Assembly: GCF_009730915.1 (NCBI RefSeq)
Contig: NC_052483.1
Coordinates: 7,068,001-7,132,000 of the forward strand
From: Dioscorea cayenensis subsp. rotundata
Taxonomy: Eukaryota > Streptophyta > Magnoliopsida > Dioscoreales > Dioscoreaceae
Direction: 5' to 3'
DNA length: 64,000 bases
Shown piece after piece: positions 1-10,640 of this stretch (position 1 is its first letter; each line of letters opens with the position of its first letter). Under the pieces are notes generated by a model that searched no databases, was not told where the DNA came from, and saw only the letters and a program-made list of their open reading frames with translations. Position numbers and translations under genes: made by a program.

Positions 1-143
1 ATGAGGACAATGATGCATGCTTCGAGGTTAATCAAGGTAAAGACGTTTCTAGGAGATGAATGCTTGATTCGGATTACTCTTATCACATGTGTTGAAATAG
101 GAAGTGGTTTACAACATATGAGAACATTGATGGTGGTAATGTA

Positions 144-2955
144 TTGATAAGCAATGATCATGCTTGCAAGACAATTGGCCTTGGTTCAATTAGAATCAAG
201 ATACATGACGGGATTATCAAAACCTTGACAAATGTAAGACATGTCCCAGATTTGAGGAAGAACCTGATTTCACTTGGTGTATTGGAATATAGTGAGTGTA
301 AGATTGTGGCCCACAAGGGAATTCTAAAAGTTATTTGAGGCTCCATGGTAGTGTTGAAGGGTGTTCGTCATGGAAATCTATATGCTTTGTTGGGTATGAC
401 AATCACACATAATGCAGCAGTCTGGATTTCCAAAAGTAGTAGCCTATCAGATTGTACTAAACTTTGGCACATGCATCTTGAACATATATCAAAAAAGGGT
501 TTAACTCCACTTGGTAAGGAAGGTTTATTGAAGAACTTGGAGGAACCTTGCATGGACTTTTGCAAGCGCTATGTGTATGGAAAGGCACACCGAGTCAAGT
601 TTGCCACAAGTAAGCACAAGAGTAGAAGACTATTAGACTATGTGCACACGAACGCATGGGGGTCGGCTAAAGTTGCATCAAAAGGGGCTTCCAGATACTG
701 TCTCATTTATTGATGATTACTCAAGGTATGCTTGGGTATATTTTCTGAATATAAGAATGACGTATTTGAGGCATTCAAGTGATTGAGAGCAATGGTTGAG
801 AACAGAATGGGTAGAAAGTTGAAGACAATCAGATCAGATAATGGTACAGAGTACACTGAAGGTGTTTTTAAGGAGTTTTGTGATCAAGTAGATATTGTTC
901 GACACTAGACAATTAGGGATACACCACACAGAATAGGGTTGCAAAGAGGTTGAATTGTACATTGCTTGAGAGAGCAAGACGTATGAGATCCAATTCTGGT
1001 TTAGGCAGAGAAGAAGGCAATTTTCTTGGGGTATGCAAAAGGAGTGAAAGGCTATCGCCTTTGGTGTTTGGAAGATTTAAAGTTCATAGTCAGCAGAGAG
1101 TTACTTTTGATGAGAATTCCATATTAGCTTTGCCTAAAGCTATGAAGCCTCTTGATAGAGATGGTGATGAATTAACAATTAACACCCAAGTATAAATCTG
1201 AAGACCAGCCATGTTCATGAGAATATTGTTGTGAATGAACATAAGGAGGTTCAGCAAGAGAATACACAGACACTACAATAGGAAAAAATAGAGTCTTTGG
1301 CTACTACTAGGCCAAAGAGACAAGTTTAACTAGTTCAGAAGTTTGGGTTAGACGAAACTTTGAAACACTATAGGTAGGTAAATTTGGTTGAGTATGCACT
1401 CTTGGTGGAGGATGATGAGTTGGTCACCTTTAAGCAAGCTATCCAAGATGAGAATAGTGAGAGATGGTTGGTTGGAATGGAGGAAAAGATGGAGTCTCTT
1501 CAAAAGAACCAAACATTGGAAGTTGTCCCGTTGTCCATTGGTAAGCATGCTATAGGTTGTAAGTGGGTGTACAAGAAAAAGAAAGATTCATCTAGTTTTT
1601 GTGGCACAAGGTAGAAGGCAAGACTAGTGGCCAAGGGATTCACACAAAAAGAAGAGGTGGACTACAATGAGATTTTTCTACCATAGTGAAGCACACCTCT
1701 ATCTATGTATTGTTGAGTTTGATAGCTCATGGTGATCTTCAATTGGAACAACTTGATGTTAATAACGGCCTTCTTACATGGTGACTTAGATGAGGAAATT
1801 TATATGCATCAGCCGGAGGGATACAAACTTCAAGGAAAAAGAATCAGGGTTACCGCTTGAGGAAATCACTTTATGGTTTAAAGCAGTCACCTTGACGTAG
1901 GTACAAACGCTTTGATACTTTAATGCTCAAGAAGGGTTACTCCAAAAGCAAGTATGATTGTTGTGTTTACTTTCATAAGCTTTGTGTTGATGCATATATC
2001 TATCTCCTGTTGTATGTGGATGGCATGCTCATTGCTGGCAAGAGCAAGGTAGAGATAGGTAGGTTAAAGTCTCAACTCAATAAGGAGTTTAAGATGAAGG
2101 ATATGGGTGCTGCCAAGAAAATACTGGGTATGGAGATCAGAAGAGAGAGGTCAAGGCTACATCAGAAGGGTTATCTTGAGAAAGTAATATCACAATTTGA
2201 AATGCAAGATGCAAAGCCGGTGGTGACTCTATTGGCCCCATATTTTTCGACTCTCCTGTAAGCAATCTCCCGCAACAGATAAAGAAAAAGGACACATGGC
2301 TAATGTTCCTTGTGCTTGTGCAATGGGCAGTCTAATGTACACGATGGTATGTACATATCCAGATATTTCACAAGCAGTCAGTGTGGTCAGTAGATTCATG
2401 GCAAATCCTGGAAGGACTCACTGGGAAGCAGTGAAATGGATTCTGAGGTACTTGAAGGGTACCATCGACATGGGTTTGTGTTTTGGTAGAGGAACATGTC
2501 AGTTGAGTGGGGTTTGTGGACTCATATTATGCAAGTGATCTAGACAAACGGTAATCCACTACTGGTTATGTATTTCGGATACTTAGTGCTCTAGTTAGTT
2601 GTCGATTGGTGGTACAAGCCACCGTGGCACTATCTACCACAGAGGCTGAGTATATGGTCATGGCAAAAGGAGTGAAAGAAGATTTATGGTTATGGAGTTT
2701 GCTAGATGATTTGGGGATTGAGTAGGATGCAGTGGACTTGGGGTGTGACAGTCATAGTGCAATTCATTTAGCTAAATATCAGGTGTAGCATGCTCGTACT
2801 AAGCATATTGATATACGGTATCATTTTGTGCTGGGTGTAATAGAGGAAGGGTCTATCTTCTTACTGAAGGTACATACCAGCGACAATCCTGCAAACATAT
2901 TCGCCAAAGTGGTTCCAAGGAGCAAGTTTCAACATTGTTTGAACTTGCTTAATCT
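144..2955 (+). pseudogene. Broken copia pol remnants (integrase, RT, RNase H)
   Basis: Open stretches in changing frames are separated by stops and frameshifts. 144-338 and 345-713 hold the GAG-pre-integrase segment (LWHMHLEHIS) running into the integrase zinc-binding region. 950-1195 resembles the integrase C-terminal region. 1384-1614 is the RT amino end (CKWVYKKK). 1923-2261 holds the RT YVDGML and MKDMGAAKKILGMEI motifs. 2296-2538 holds the DISQAVSVVSRFMANP and WILRYLKGT motifs that precede RNase H. About 2640-2950 holds RNase H remains (STTEAEY, then ARTKHIDIRYHF) with in-frame stops. The YVDD active-site box reads YVDG, so even an intact frame would probably be inactive. Not a host gene. 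Confidence 0.88.
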
Positions 2956-3097
2956 TGACTTATGTTAATAAGGGAAATTTTGAGGTTGGGAATTGACTAT
3001 TTAAGTGTGGTAGAGATGTCCTATCTTGATGGTCTTAGCATGAAGAAATCCTTGTTCGTTTCACATTTGGTATCAAATGAGAAACGAGGCGGAGAAT

Positions 3098-3889
3098 TGT
3101 AAAGAGAAACAATGATAAGAGCAAATTCATTAAATCATTGTGAGTGACAGTGGTGAGAGAGAATCACATTCTTATTATCCATGGGCCCATTTGGTGTTGG
3201 GCCTTGTGAGCATGTGTATGTTAGTCACATGCTAACTTATGTTATATAGATCATCTCTCATTGTGTTGATTAAAAATTATATAATATCTGAATTGGTCCC
3301 TCTACATAGGTAAGTCTGCCCTTTTAGTCTCTCTACTCATTAATACTCCCAATTAGTCTCTTGACTCTTGAAAATGAGCCCACTTAGTTTTTTTTCGCTT
3401 GAAAATGACCCAACTAGTCCTTATATTAGAGGGGCTAGTTGAGTTATTTTCAAGTGTAAAAAAACTAAGTGGACTCATTTTCAAGAGTCGAGAGACTAGT
3501 TGGGAGCATTTTTTAGTAGAGGGACTAAAAGGGTAGAGTGGCCTAAGTAGAAGAACCATTTAGGGTATTCTACTATTAAAAATAGATAATGATTGTAGGT
3601 CAAGTTTTCTTGTTTTTGTTCTTGAGATGAGCTTGAGAGTTGTTCAAGCCATCAGAGATACTCGATATAGTGGATTCCCAGCTCCCAGCCCCCATGGAGA
3701 CGTAAGCAAGAGTGCAGAACTCCATGTAATTACTGTATCGTAGTTTGTCGGTGTTTTTTCTTCTTTCTCTATTATTGCCCTATCTTTGTATATGTTTTGG
3801 AGACTAACTTTGATAGGTTATTGGAACATCAAAGGGTGTGTTAGTGCTTCTGGAAGGGTTCTTAAGTGAAGCCTTAAGTCTCCTCAACA
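3098..3889 (+). repeat. 3' LTR of the left copia element
   Basis: Begins TGTAAAGAGAAACAAT and ends CTCAACA. It matches the reverse complement of 62673-63162 over its ends and centre, including the block around the final TGTGTTAGTGCTTC. It is 792 bp against 490 bp for the other copy. Most of the difference is a 297-bp MITE plus its 9-bp target duplication. Confidence 0.85.
3278..3574. mobile_element. Foldback MITE with 9-bp target duplication (Mutator-like)
   Basis: The element is flanked by a perfect 9-bp direct repeat ATTAAAAAT (3269-3277 and 3575-3583). Its halves are near-complete inverted repeats meeting around 3425. Examples are CCCTTTTAGTCTCTCTAC near 3318 against GTAGAGGGACTAAAAGGG near 3518, and CTCTTGAAAATGAG against CTCATTTTCAAGAG. 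A 9-bp duplication is the Mutator-superfamily signature. No coding capacity. A more diverged sequence of similar character occurs at 38865-39055. Confidence 0.8.
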
Positions 3890-4178
3890 ATTTAGGAGAA
3901 GAAATTATATCTATATCATAAAATCAGTTCCCAAGCCATATATCATCCTGTCGATCTTGCATTTACCATATTTAACGCCATTTTTACTATGTTGAATCTC
4001 CCTGCTTCAAGCTATGAATGCCAATCACACATCATGCTATTTGTTATGCTCCCAACCCTTTTTGAAAGCATGTTTTGTCCTCATCATCAATATTTTGAGA
4101 GTTTTTATTGGGTTTTACCAGTTAATAATAGTAAAGGACTGCTGAAGTTAGCCATGATGGGATAAATATTTTGATGTC

Positions 4179-4228
<50 letters not shown>

Positions 4229-5090
4229 TTCTTCTCTTCTTGCTTTAGAGCATTCTCTTGAACACTTCATTACTTCTTTGTTTTTGAGTATATCTTATTG
4301 AGTGGAACTCTAGAATGTGCTAGGTCCATAATGCAGCTGAGCTTCTATAGATGATCGGGCCATTAGATAATAAGGAAAATCTTTCTAATCTTGGTATTGT
4401 TTCTCAATCCCTCACCTGCAGAATAGATGCTAGATGAAGCTTCTATTGCCTTAAGATGATGCTTGATTTTAGCCTGTCTAATTGTGTTTTGTATTATTTA
4501 CAAATCATTTGGTTTCTCTGGATACTACAGGGTGATTTCTTTCTATGCTTTCAGTTGATCCAAAGCTAGGGAAGATGCTTGTCATGGTGCTATGACTATC
4601 TTTTATTATCTTGATCCAATTTGTTACAGTTGTGTCTGGCTTAAGTGTTCAAGATCATTTTCTCTTACCTTAAGATAAGAAGGATGTAAATGCATGCAAT
4701 AAATAGTTACATGTCCATTTCATCCTTTTTATGAAATCTTACAGTTGCGTTTCATGTATCAAAATGAATATTTAGAAATAAATCAAAATTGGTTTATGAA
4801 GGCAAAAAAAAAGAAAAAAAAAAGAACTTGACGTTCTTCCTCAAGTTTGTTACTTGCGACTAGTGTTTAAGCATAAATTCAACTCAAAAGCAAAACCACT
4901 CTTTGCCCTTCAATCAGCATTCCATATTGGTCTATATGTCACAAACCTAGTCAACAAAGAAGTTTAGAAAAATAAAAAAGAGAGAAAGAAAGAAAGAAAG
5001 AGAGTTTGGTTGTATTCTTTTGACAGAAAATTCCATAATCAACAATCTGTTAAATATTGGCTTGATATCCTTGGGATGAAGCCAAATCTT
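3890..5090. other. Intergenic, no gene seen; TA/TG microsatellite
   Basis: AT-rich unique-looking sequence. Contains a compound (TA)n(TG)n microsatellite at about 4180-4224, an A-rich run at 4804-4826 and a (GAAA)n run at 4981-5002. I recognise no coding or RNA gene. Confidence 0.6.
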
Positions 5091-5099
5091 GATTTTTTT

Positions 5100-5520
5100 T
5101 TAATCCAATGGTCTAGATTGTTCTATTGTTTATATAAGGTTATGTTTGTTTGTATTGTGTAATGAGAGAAAAGAGAGAGATAGAGAGTGTGAGTTCTTTT
5201 GTATTTGAAGAGTGAAGGTGTAGAGGTAAGCTCTTGTTCTTGCTTGATCTCATTAAAGCAAAGTAATACCCTTGTTTTTGAGGTAAGACTAGTTCTTAGG
5301 GCTTGGTAACCTATTGTGACATTGTTCTCCAATGGATGTAGGCTTATTCTTAGCCGAACCACGTTAAATTGGTGTTTCTTATTTTATTCTTGTGAGATTG
5401 GTTGTATGGTATCCTTGCATTGTCCATTTATTGTGTTATTACTAGGTATTGTGATATTGCACACAAAGTGTTCGACGAATTACCACACTAGTTCCACGCT
5501 TCCTTACACGCAACACAATC
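5100..5520 (+). repeat. Possible solo or fragmentary copia-type LTR
   Basis: Contains a TATATAAGG promoter-like box, GA-rich leader sequence, and then the phrase GGATGTAGGCTTATTCTTAG followed by CCGAACCACGTTAAAT. That phrase is common near the 3' side of plant copia LTRs. Ends and target duplication could not be fixed, so this rests on phrase recognition only. Confidence 0.4.
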
Positions 5521-5752
5521 TCAATGGAACCACATAATAATAATTAAACATATGTTGGTCTAAATGTATCTATATAATTGATCAAATAAAAGAACTTCAA
5601 TTTCTGCTGAAATCTTGAGCATGATGATATAAACCAGAACTACATCTGCTTTATGAATGTCATTTCTAACACACACACACATATATATAGTAGTACAAAC
5701 TCTCACTGAGATCAACCTTGAAGGCTTTCTATCTTCTTTTTCTCAAGAATTA

Positions 5753-8700
5753 CTAGTTTTGTTTCACTGGCTGAGTGGTGAGGCCGAAGCCAAAAGGAAA
5801 CAGAGGATCATAATGAGGATCACCAACATTCATTGGCAATTGATCAACAGTCTTGAACCAAGTCCTTGAAAGCTTACCAGAGAAACCATAATCACCAAAC
5901 AGAACATCAGCTACTCCTTGGCCTTCTGTGCCAGGAAGCCATGCCGCCACAAGAGCGTCGATCATGTCGAGGTAAGGCTCGATAACAACTGGTCTCCCAG
6001 AAATCACAATGACTACACACTTGACAATGCCACACACATTCTTGATTATTTTTGGTCCAGGGCTGGAGATTGTGAGATTCAAGCTGTCACCATATCCCTC
6101 TGCATATGGGGGCTCTCCAACTGCTATTATAGCATAAGAGGCTCTGCTTTTCCTCACAAATTTGTTGTCAGGGTTCTCAGAGTATATGACTTTAGTTTTC
6201 TGATCAACTGTAGATTTCACAGCATCAAGAATTGTTGTTCCTATGCATACACACAAAGAACATCAATGCTGAGAAATTTCTCAATGGTTTTCGCTGTGTT
6301 TCATATATGAAAATGTTAAAAAAAAACATAAAAAAAGAAGAAAAGGAAAATGTATTCCTGCATGTCATTTGTATTATGATGTTACTATATTAGATCATTC
6401 CTTGGTACATTTGTACTTTAACATGGGTAAGTTTCATATCATTTCTTGCTCATTGGTACTTTATAAGTTGTATTGTAATATAGGTGAGCATTCATATTTT
6501 CTAACCTCCATATATTCTGGGTCTTGCACATTTCTAACATTAACCTAGGTCATCATGTTTTTTGTAATTAATAGGCTATATGAGCTATTGTTTTAGATTC
6601 TTAATAATGCAAACTATGCCGAGAACGAGTTAACTACCAGTTGTGAGGTTGTTGGTACTAAGCCCTTGCCATTGGATCGTCCATCCTCCGCATTGATAGC
6701 CCAAGTTGTTAGCATGAATGCCAGCAACAAGGATTTTCTTTGCCTTTTTGGGTAGTGGCAACATTGGCGCATTACCGGGCTTTCCATTCTTCAGAAGAAC
6801 TAGTGATTTCCTCACAGCTTCTCTGGCCAACTCCCTGTGTTCCTGAGGAAAATATAGAAAGTATTAGTGATAACAGTCTGGATTGGTTTAATTAATGCAT
6901 TAAAAACACAAATGCTATTGATAATTCATTGGTTGTTTCATTTGAAGTACATGAGGTTCTTATGTTTGTAGGATTAAGGCAAAGTTTTGCAACCTTTTTT
7001 CCAAGCTCATCCGCTAAACTATGGTCTGCATAAGGCTTCTCAAAGAGTCCCAGTGTGAATTTCACCCGAAGAATCCTTCTTACAGCATCATCAATTCGAC
7101 TCATTGGAATGATTCCATTTTTGACTTGGAAGGTAAGATCATCAATGAACTCGGTGAAGTTGTGGGGTACCATTACCTTCAAAATCATGACCAAACGGAA
7201 AAAAAAAATTCAAGAATTTGAGACATTGTTATTGAAAATCATCGGTTCATGAACTAAGGACAAAATATGAGAAATTACCATGTCAATGCCAGCATGAACT
7301 CCAGCCTGAACTGAATAAGAGTAATTAGCATGAGGAGGGCTGGTAATCTTATCGATGCCTTGCCAATCAGAGATCACAAAACCCTGCCACATGTTGAAAT
7401 TCATGAGCTAGGAACTTTAACTGAATGATAATTTTCAGCCAGACAAAAAGACTAACTCTGAAACGAAGTTTGTTCTTGAGGAAATCAGTAACTAGATAAT
7501 GGTTAGCATGCATCTTAATCCCATTCCAGCTTGAAAATGAAACCATCACACTGGAGACACCTTTGATGATGGCATTGTAGTAAGGTGGCATGTGAATGCT
7601 GAGCAGTCCATTCTGACTGATAATCGTGTTATTCTCATTAATACCATTATGTGTTCCACCATCACCGACATAATGCTTTGCACATGCTGCAACTTTATTC
7701 CTATATAAACGCAAAATGAAGATTCGATCCAAATACATGAAGTTTATTTTAAATACAAGTTAAGATATTGCAAGGGGCAGTATTAAGAGTGTGAGAGTGG
7801 GATGATTTCTTACTGTCCAGCAACAAAAGGGACTCCTTTTCTTGAATTTGCAGGAATGTCTCCTTGGAGACCTGGAATGATCTCTGTCATTTCTTGGACA
7901 AGCTTTGGATCTTCGCTAAAGCTTTCATAACATCGACCCCATCTTGGATCTCTACAAACCTGGAAACATTCAATGAAAGGACAAAAATATTTGAAGATAA
8001 CACTACATTATATATATAACATGAGGCATCACACTAGTGTACATAACCAAAATTAAAAGTATAGAATATGAGCTTAATTTACCGCAACACACGGTGCAAA
8101 GACATAAGGAATCCCTGTCGCTCTAACTTCAAGAGCAGTTGCAGCGCCGATCTTCTTCACAAGTGACGGATCCCTAGCCAATATTCAACAGAGTAATTGC
8201 TTCTCAACAGGTACAACAGAAATACAAAAAAATTTAAACCATGAGGACATTGTTCTAGCACTTCTTTCATAATTGCTTACAATTTTATACAGCCTAAATC
8301 AGTTTTAGTGTAAATTTTCAATGAAGTTGAGATGAAACCATCCGACAAACTTGCCTGGTAGCTCCAAGTCCGATGTTGTGCGGGAAGATAGTAGCTCTAT
8401 AGACGTTGTTGTGTCCATGGACAGCATCAATACCATATACGACTGGGATTCCGAGACGAGTAGACATAGCTCCTTTTTGCATCTCATTCACCATTTTCAC
8501 CCAAGTTCCAGCAGAAGCCTGAGGAGATGGTACACTACCTCCACCACTCAAAACACTCCCTGGATATCAACAAGTCAAATTCAGCAAAAATTATCCTTTA
8601 CTATGCCAATCAATCTCATTATAAAGTTCATATATATAGACCTATGAAGTATTTATTAATCACTTGAGCTGTTGCATTTTCCCTTTCGATTTGCGTCATT

Positions 8701-8894
8701 TGGCCGATCTTCTCAGCAAGAGTCATCCTTCCTAATAAGTCATTTATTCTAACATTCAATGGCTTCTTCGGATCCTTGTACTTGGCATACTCTGCTGCTC
8801 CTGAAATCACTCCCCAGCAGCAAAAGAAGATGAAGGCATAAAAAGCACTTCTTCTTCTGAGTCCAAAGCCCTCCATCATCAGCCTCAGCCTCAT
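5753..8894 (-). CDS. GH3 beta-glucosidase / beta-D-glucan exohydrolase, 9 exons
   Basis: Secreted glycoside hydrolase family 3 enzyme that removes terminal glucose from cell-wall beta-glucans. Exons: 8894-8642, 8559-8355, 8173-8083, 7959-7814, 7700-7457, 7383-7279, 7176-6994, 6842-6638, 6240-5753, joining in frame to 639 codons plus stop, close to the usual 620-660 residues. The first ATG (8894) precedes an N-terminal signal-peptide-like segment ([16 protein letters not shown]). Family marks in order: [52 protein letters not shown] with the nucleophile Asp about residue 319, GGWTIQWQG, and AVGEPPYAE with the acid/base Glu about residue 520. All catalytic residues are present. Intron 2 uses GC-AG ends (AG|GCAAGT at 8355/8354); all others are GT-AG. 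The C-terminus TTQPVKQN is typical. Apparently functional. Confidence 0.95.
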
Positions 8895-8901
8895 CAAATT
8901 A

Positions 8902-9357
8902 CTAAGGAGAAGCCAAACAAGAGAGAGTTTTCAGAAAACATTTAGAACAAAACATCTATTTTGGGGTTGCAGGAATAGCAGTGGCATGTGATGATTGATC
9001 CATATAGTAGGGTCAAGAACAAAGCTTGAAAGGTTTCAAAAAAAATTTCAGACAAACCAAAGCAATTCCTCAAACACATTGTTCTCATTATTGAATTCCA
9101 TGTAATCCCATCAGAAGAAAAAAAAAAAAATTTAGCACAGAATGAGATGAGCACATCAACAGCATCTTAAGACCACATAAACAACAGAAATGCTGAGATC
9201 TTAAACCACCAAATGTAAAGCAATATACTCAGGCATCAATATGAAAGAAGACAATAAAGAAAACTAAGGTGATGAGATGAAGAACTTACCTAACATTAAT
9301 GTGAAAACACAGAGTGGGAGGATTCTGCTTTAAGCTGGCATATAAATATCTATATAT
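8902..9357 (-). promoter_or_regulatory. GH3 gene TATA box and 5'-UTR intron
   Basis: On the minus strand a TATATATA box lies at about 9357-9350. About 60 bp downstream a strong donor (TTAG|GTAAGT, at 9290/9289) and, just before the start codon, a pyrimidine-rich acceptor (TTCTCCTTAG, ending at 8902) define a probable 388-bp 5'-UTR intron. The start ATG at 8894 lies 8 nt beyond the acceptor. The transcription start (about 9320) is inferred from TATA spacing. Confidence 0.55.
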
Positions 9358-9360
9358 AGC

Positions 9361-10640
9361 ATTGTGGATGAAAAGGGAGTGAAGTGGGGAGCACACAAAG
9401 TCACAGTAACAGTCAGTCACTCTTCCACTAGCTCTCCACACCAATTTGGTGAACTTATATAGCTTACATTGTCACTCATTTTTATCCATAAATTGAGCAT
9501 TTTCATAAGCTTAAAATGAATTTAATGTATGATGAACATCTTTTGTGAAATTGCATGTGCTTTGAAGATTTGAAATTTGTTTTGTGGTGCTAAATGTCTC
9601 CCATGTTAAAGACATTGAAGGCTGGCATCCTCTAAGGAAATGCCATGGTCCCTTATTCATTAATCTTTGCTAGTTATTGGTCCTACAAAGCTGGTGAAAT
9701 AATCAATGCAATCGCCCATTCATTGCCAGCCATCAAGAATTCTCTTCTATCATCTAATGCTTCATCACTCCTTGCATTTGGAAGTCCAATACATACTCTT
9801 TATATCAATATCTATAAATTTGACATGTATGTATATAAATATAGCAGGATATAGTTAAAGTTGAATAATAACCTCCACAACTTCATGGATGTAATTCTGA
9901 ACAGGGCTTATCCCCTCATCTAGTCTACAATCAAATATCAAAGCAACGATGGAAATAAATAATTTAGCAAAAGCACAGCATTGTTTAGCTTAAATTTAGA
10001 GAGTATGAACAGCAAGTTTTTAACTAAGGTTGCACACAACAAGAGTTATATATATTATTTAGTACAAGCGAGTAGATACATATGATTCGTGTCACAAAAT
10101 GATGCCTTACTTCCTAAATGCATTTTTATACTTCAAAAAATCTTGCAAGTGACGAAAGATAACTAGACAGGCATTACCCAAAGAAAAGAAAGTAAATCTG
10201 ATTCCATGGAACAGCTTATGATAATTTCTTTTCCTTTCCCTTGTGTGCAGGAAGGAAGAGATTTCCAAGATGTCGCATCTTGGTGTCCTCGAGATTACTA
10301 TTTAGATAGATATTACAAACAAAACAAGGAGGAATAAATAAAAATAAATAAATTGGGATCAACTAAACAAAAACTAGCACTATAACTAAATGAAGAAGAA
10401 CCAACAATAATTCTAAAATCCCAGTAATCCCACCATTCCAAGGCACCACCTTGACAAAGATATTAGACAAAGCACATATATTAACATCTCAAATATCAAA
10501 GGAAAGACTAACAAATGTTATTAAAACAATGAAATAAATCATGAATACTTTTAACTTCAAGCAATAAGTATGGTGTAAATTTTATAGGTATCTTTGTAAT
10601 ACTCATCCTATACATTTTAGAAAATCAATTCATAAATAAT
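9361..10640. other. Intergenic, no gene seen
   Basis: AT-rich sequence between two genes on the minus strand: the upstream region of the GH3 gene and the 3' flank of the TNP gene. Short open frames here (for example 9645-9854) show no recognisable domain. Confidence 0.6.

Larger units (their letters stand above)
1..3889 (+). mobile_element. Ty1/copia LTR retrotransposon, degenerate, 5' end outside window
   Basis: The pol polyprotein is recognisable in pieces in copia order: GAG-pre-integrase, integrase, reverse transcriptase, RNase H, then a 3' LTR. Order and motifs (reverse transcriptase YVDGML in place of YVDDML, then a KxILGMEI box) fit the Tnt1/Tork side of copia; the lineage is an inference. 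A purine-rich stretch just before the LTR at 3098 is the likely polypurine tract. A related element lies in opposite orientation at the right edge of the window (62673-64000), and comparing the two defined the LTR limits. The 5' LTR and gag are not in the window. Confidence 0.9.

Noticed and set aside
5100-5520. Confident solo LTR call
   Set aside because: Recognisable phrases only; ends and target duplication not found, so kept at low confidence.
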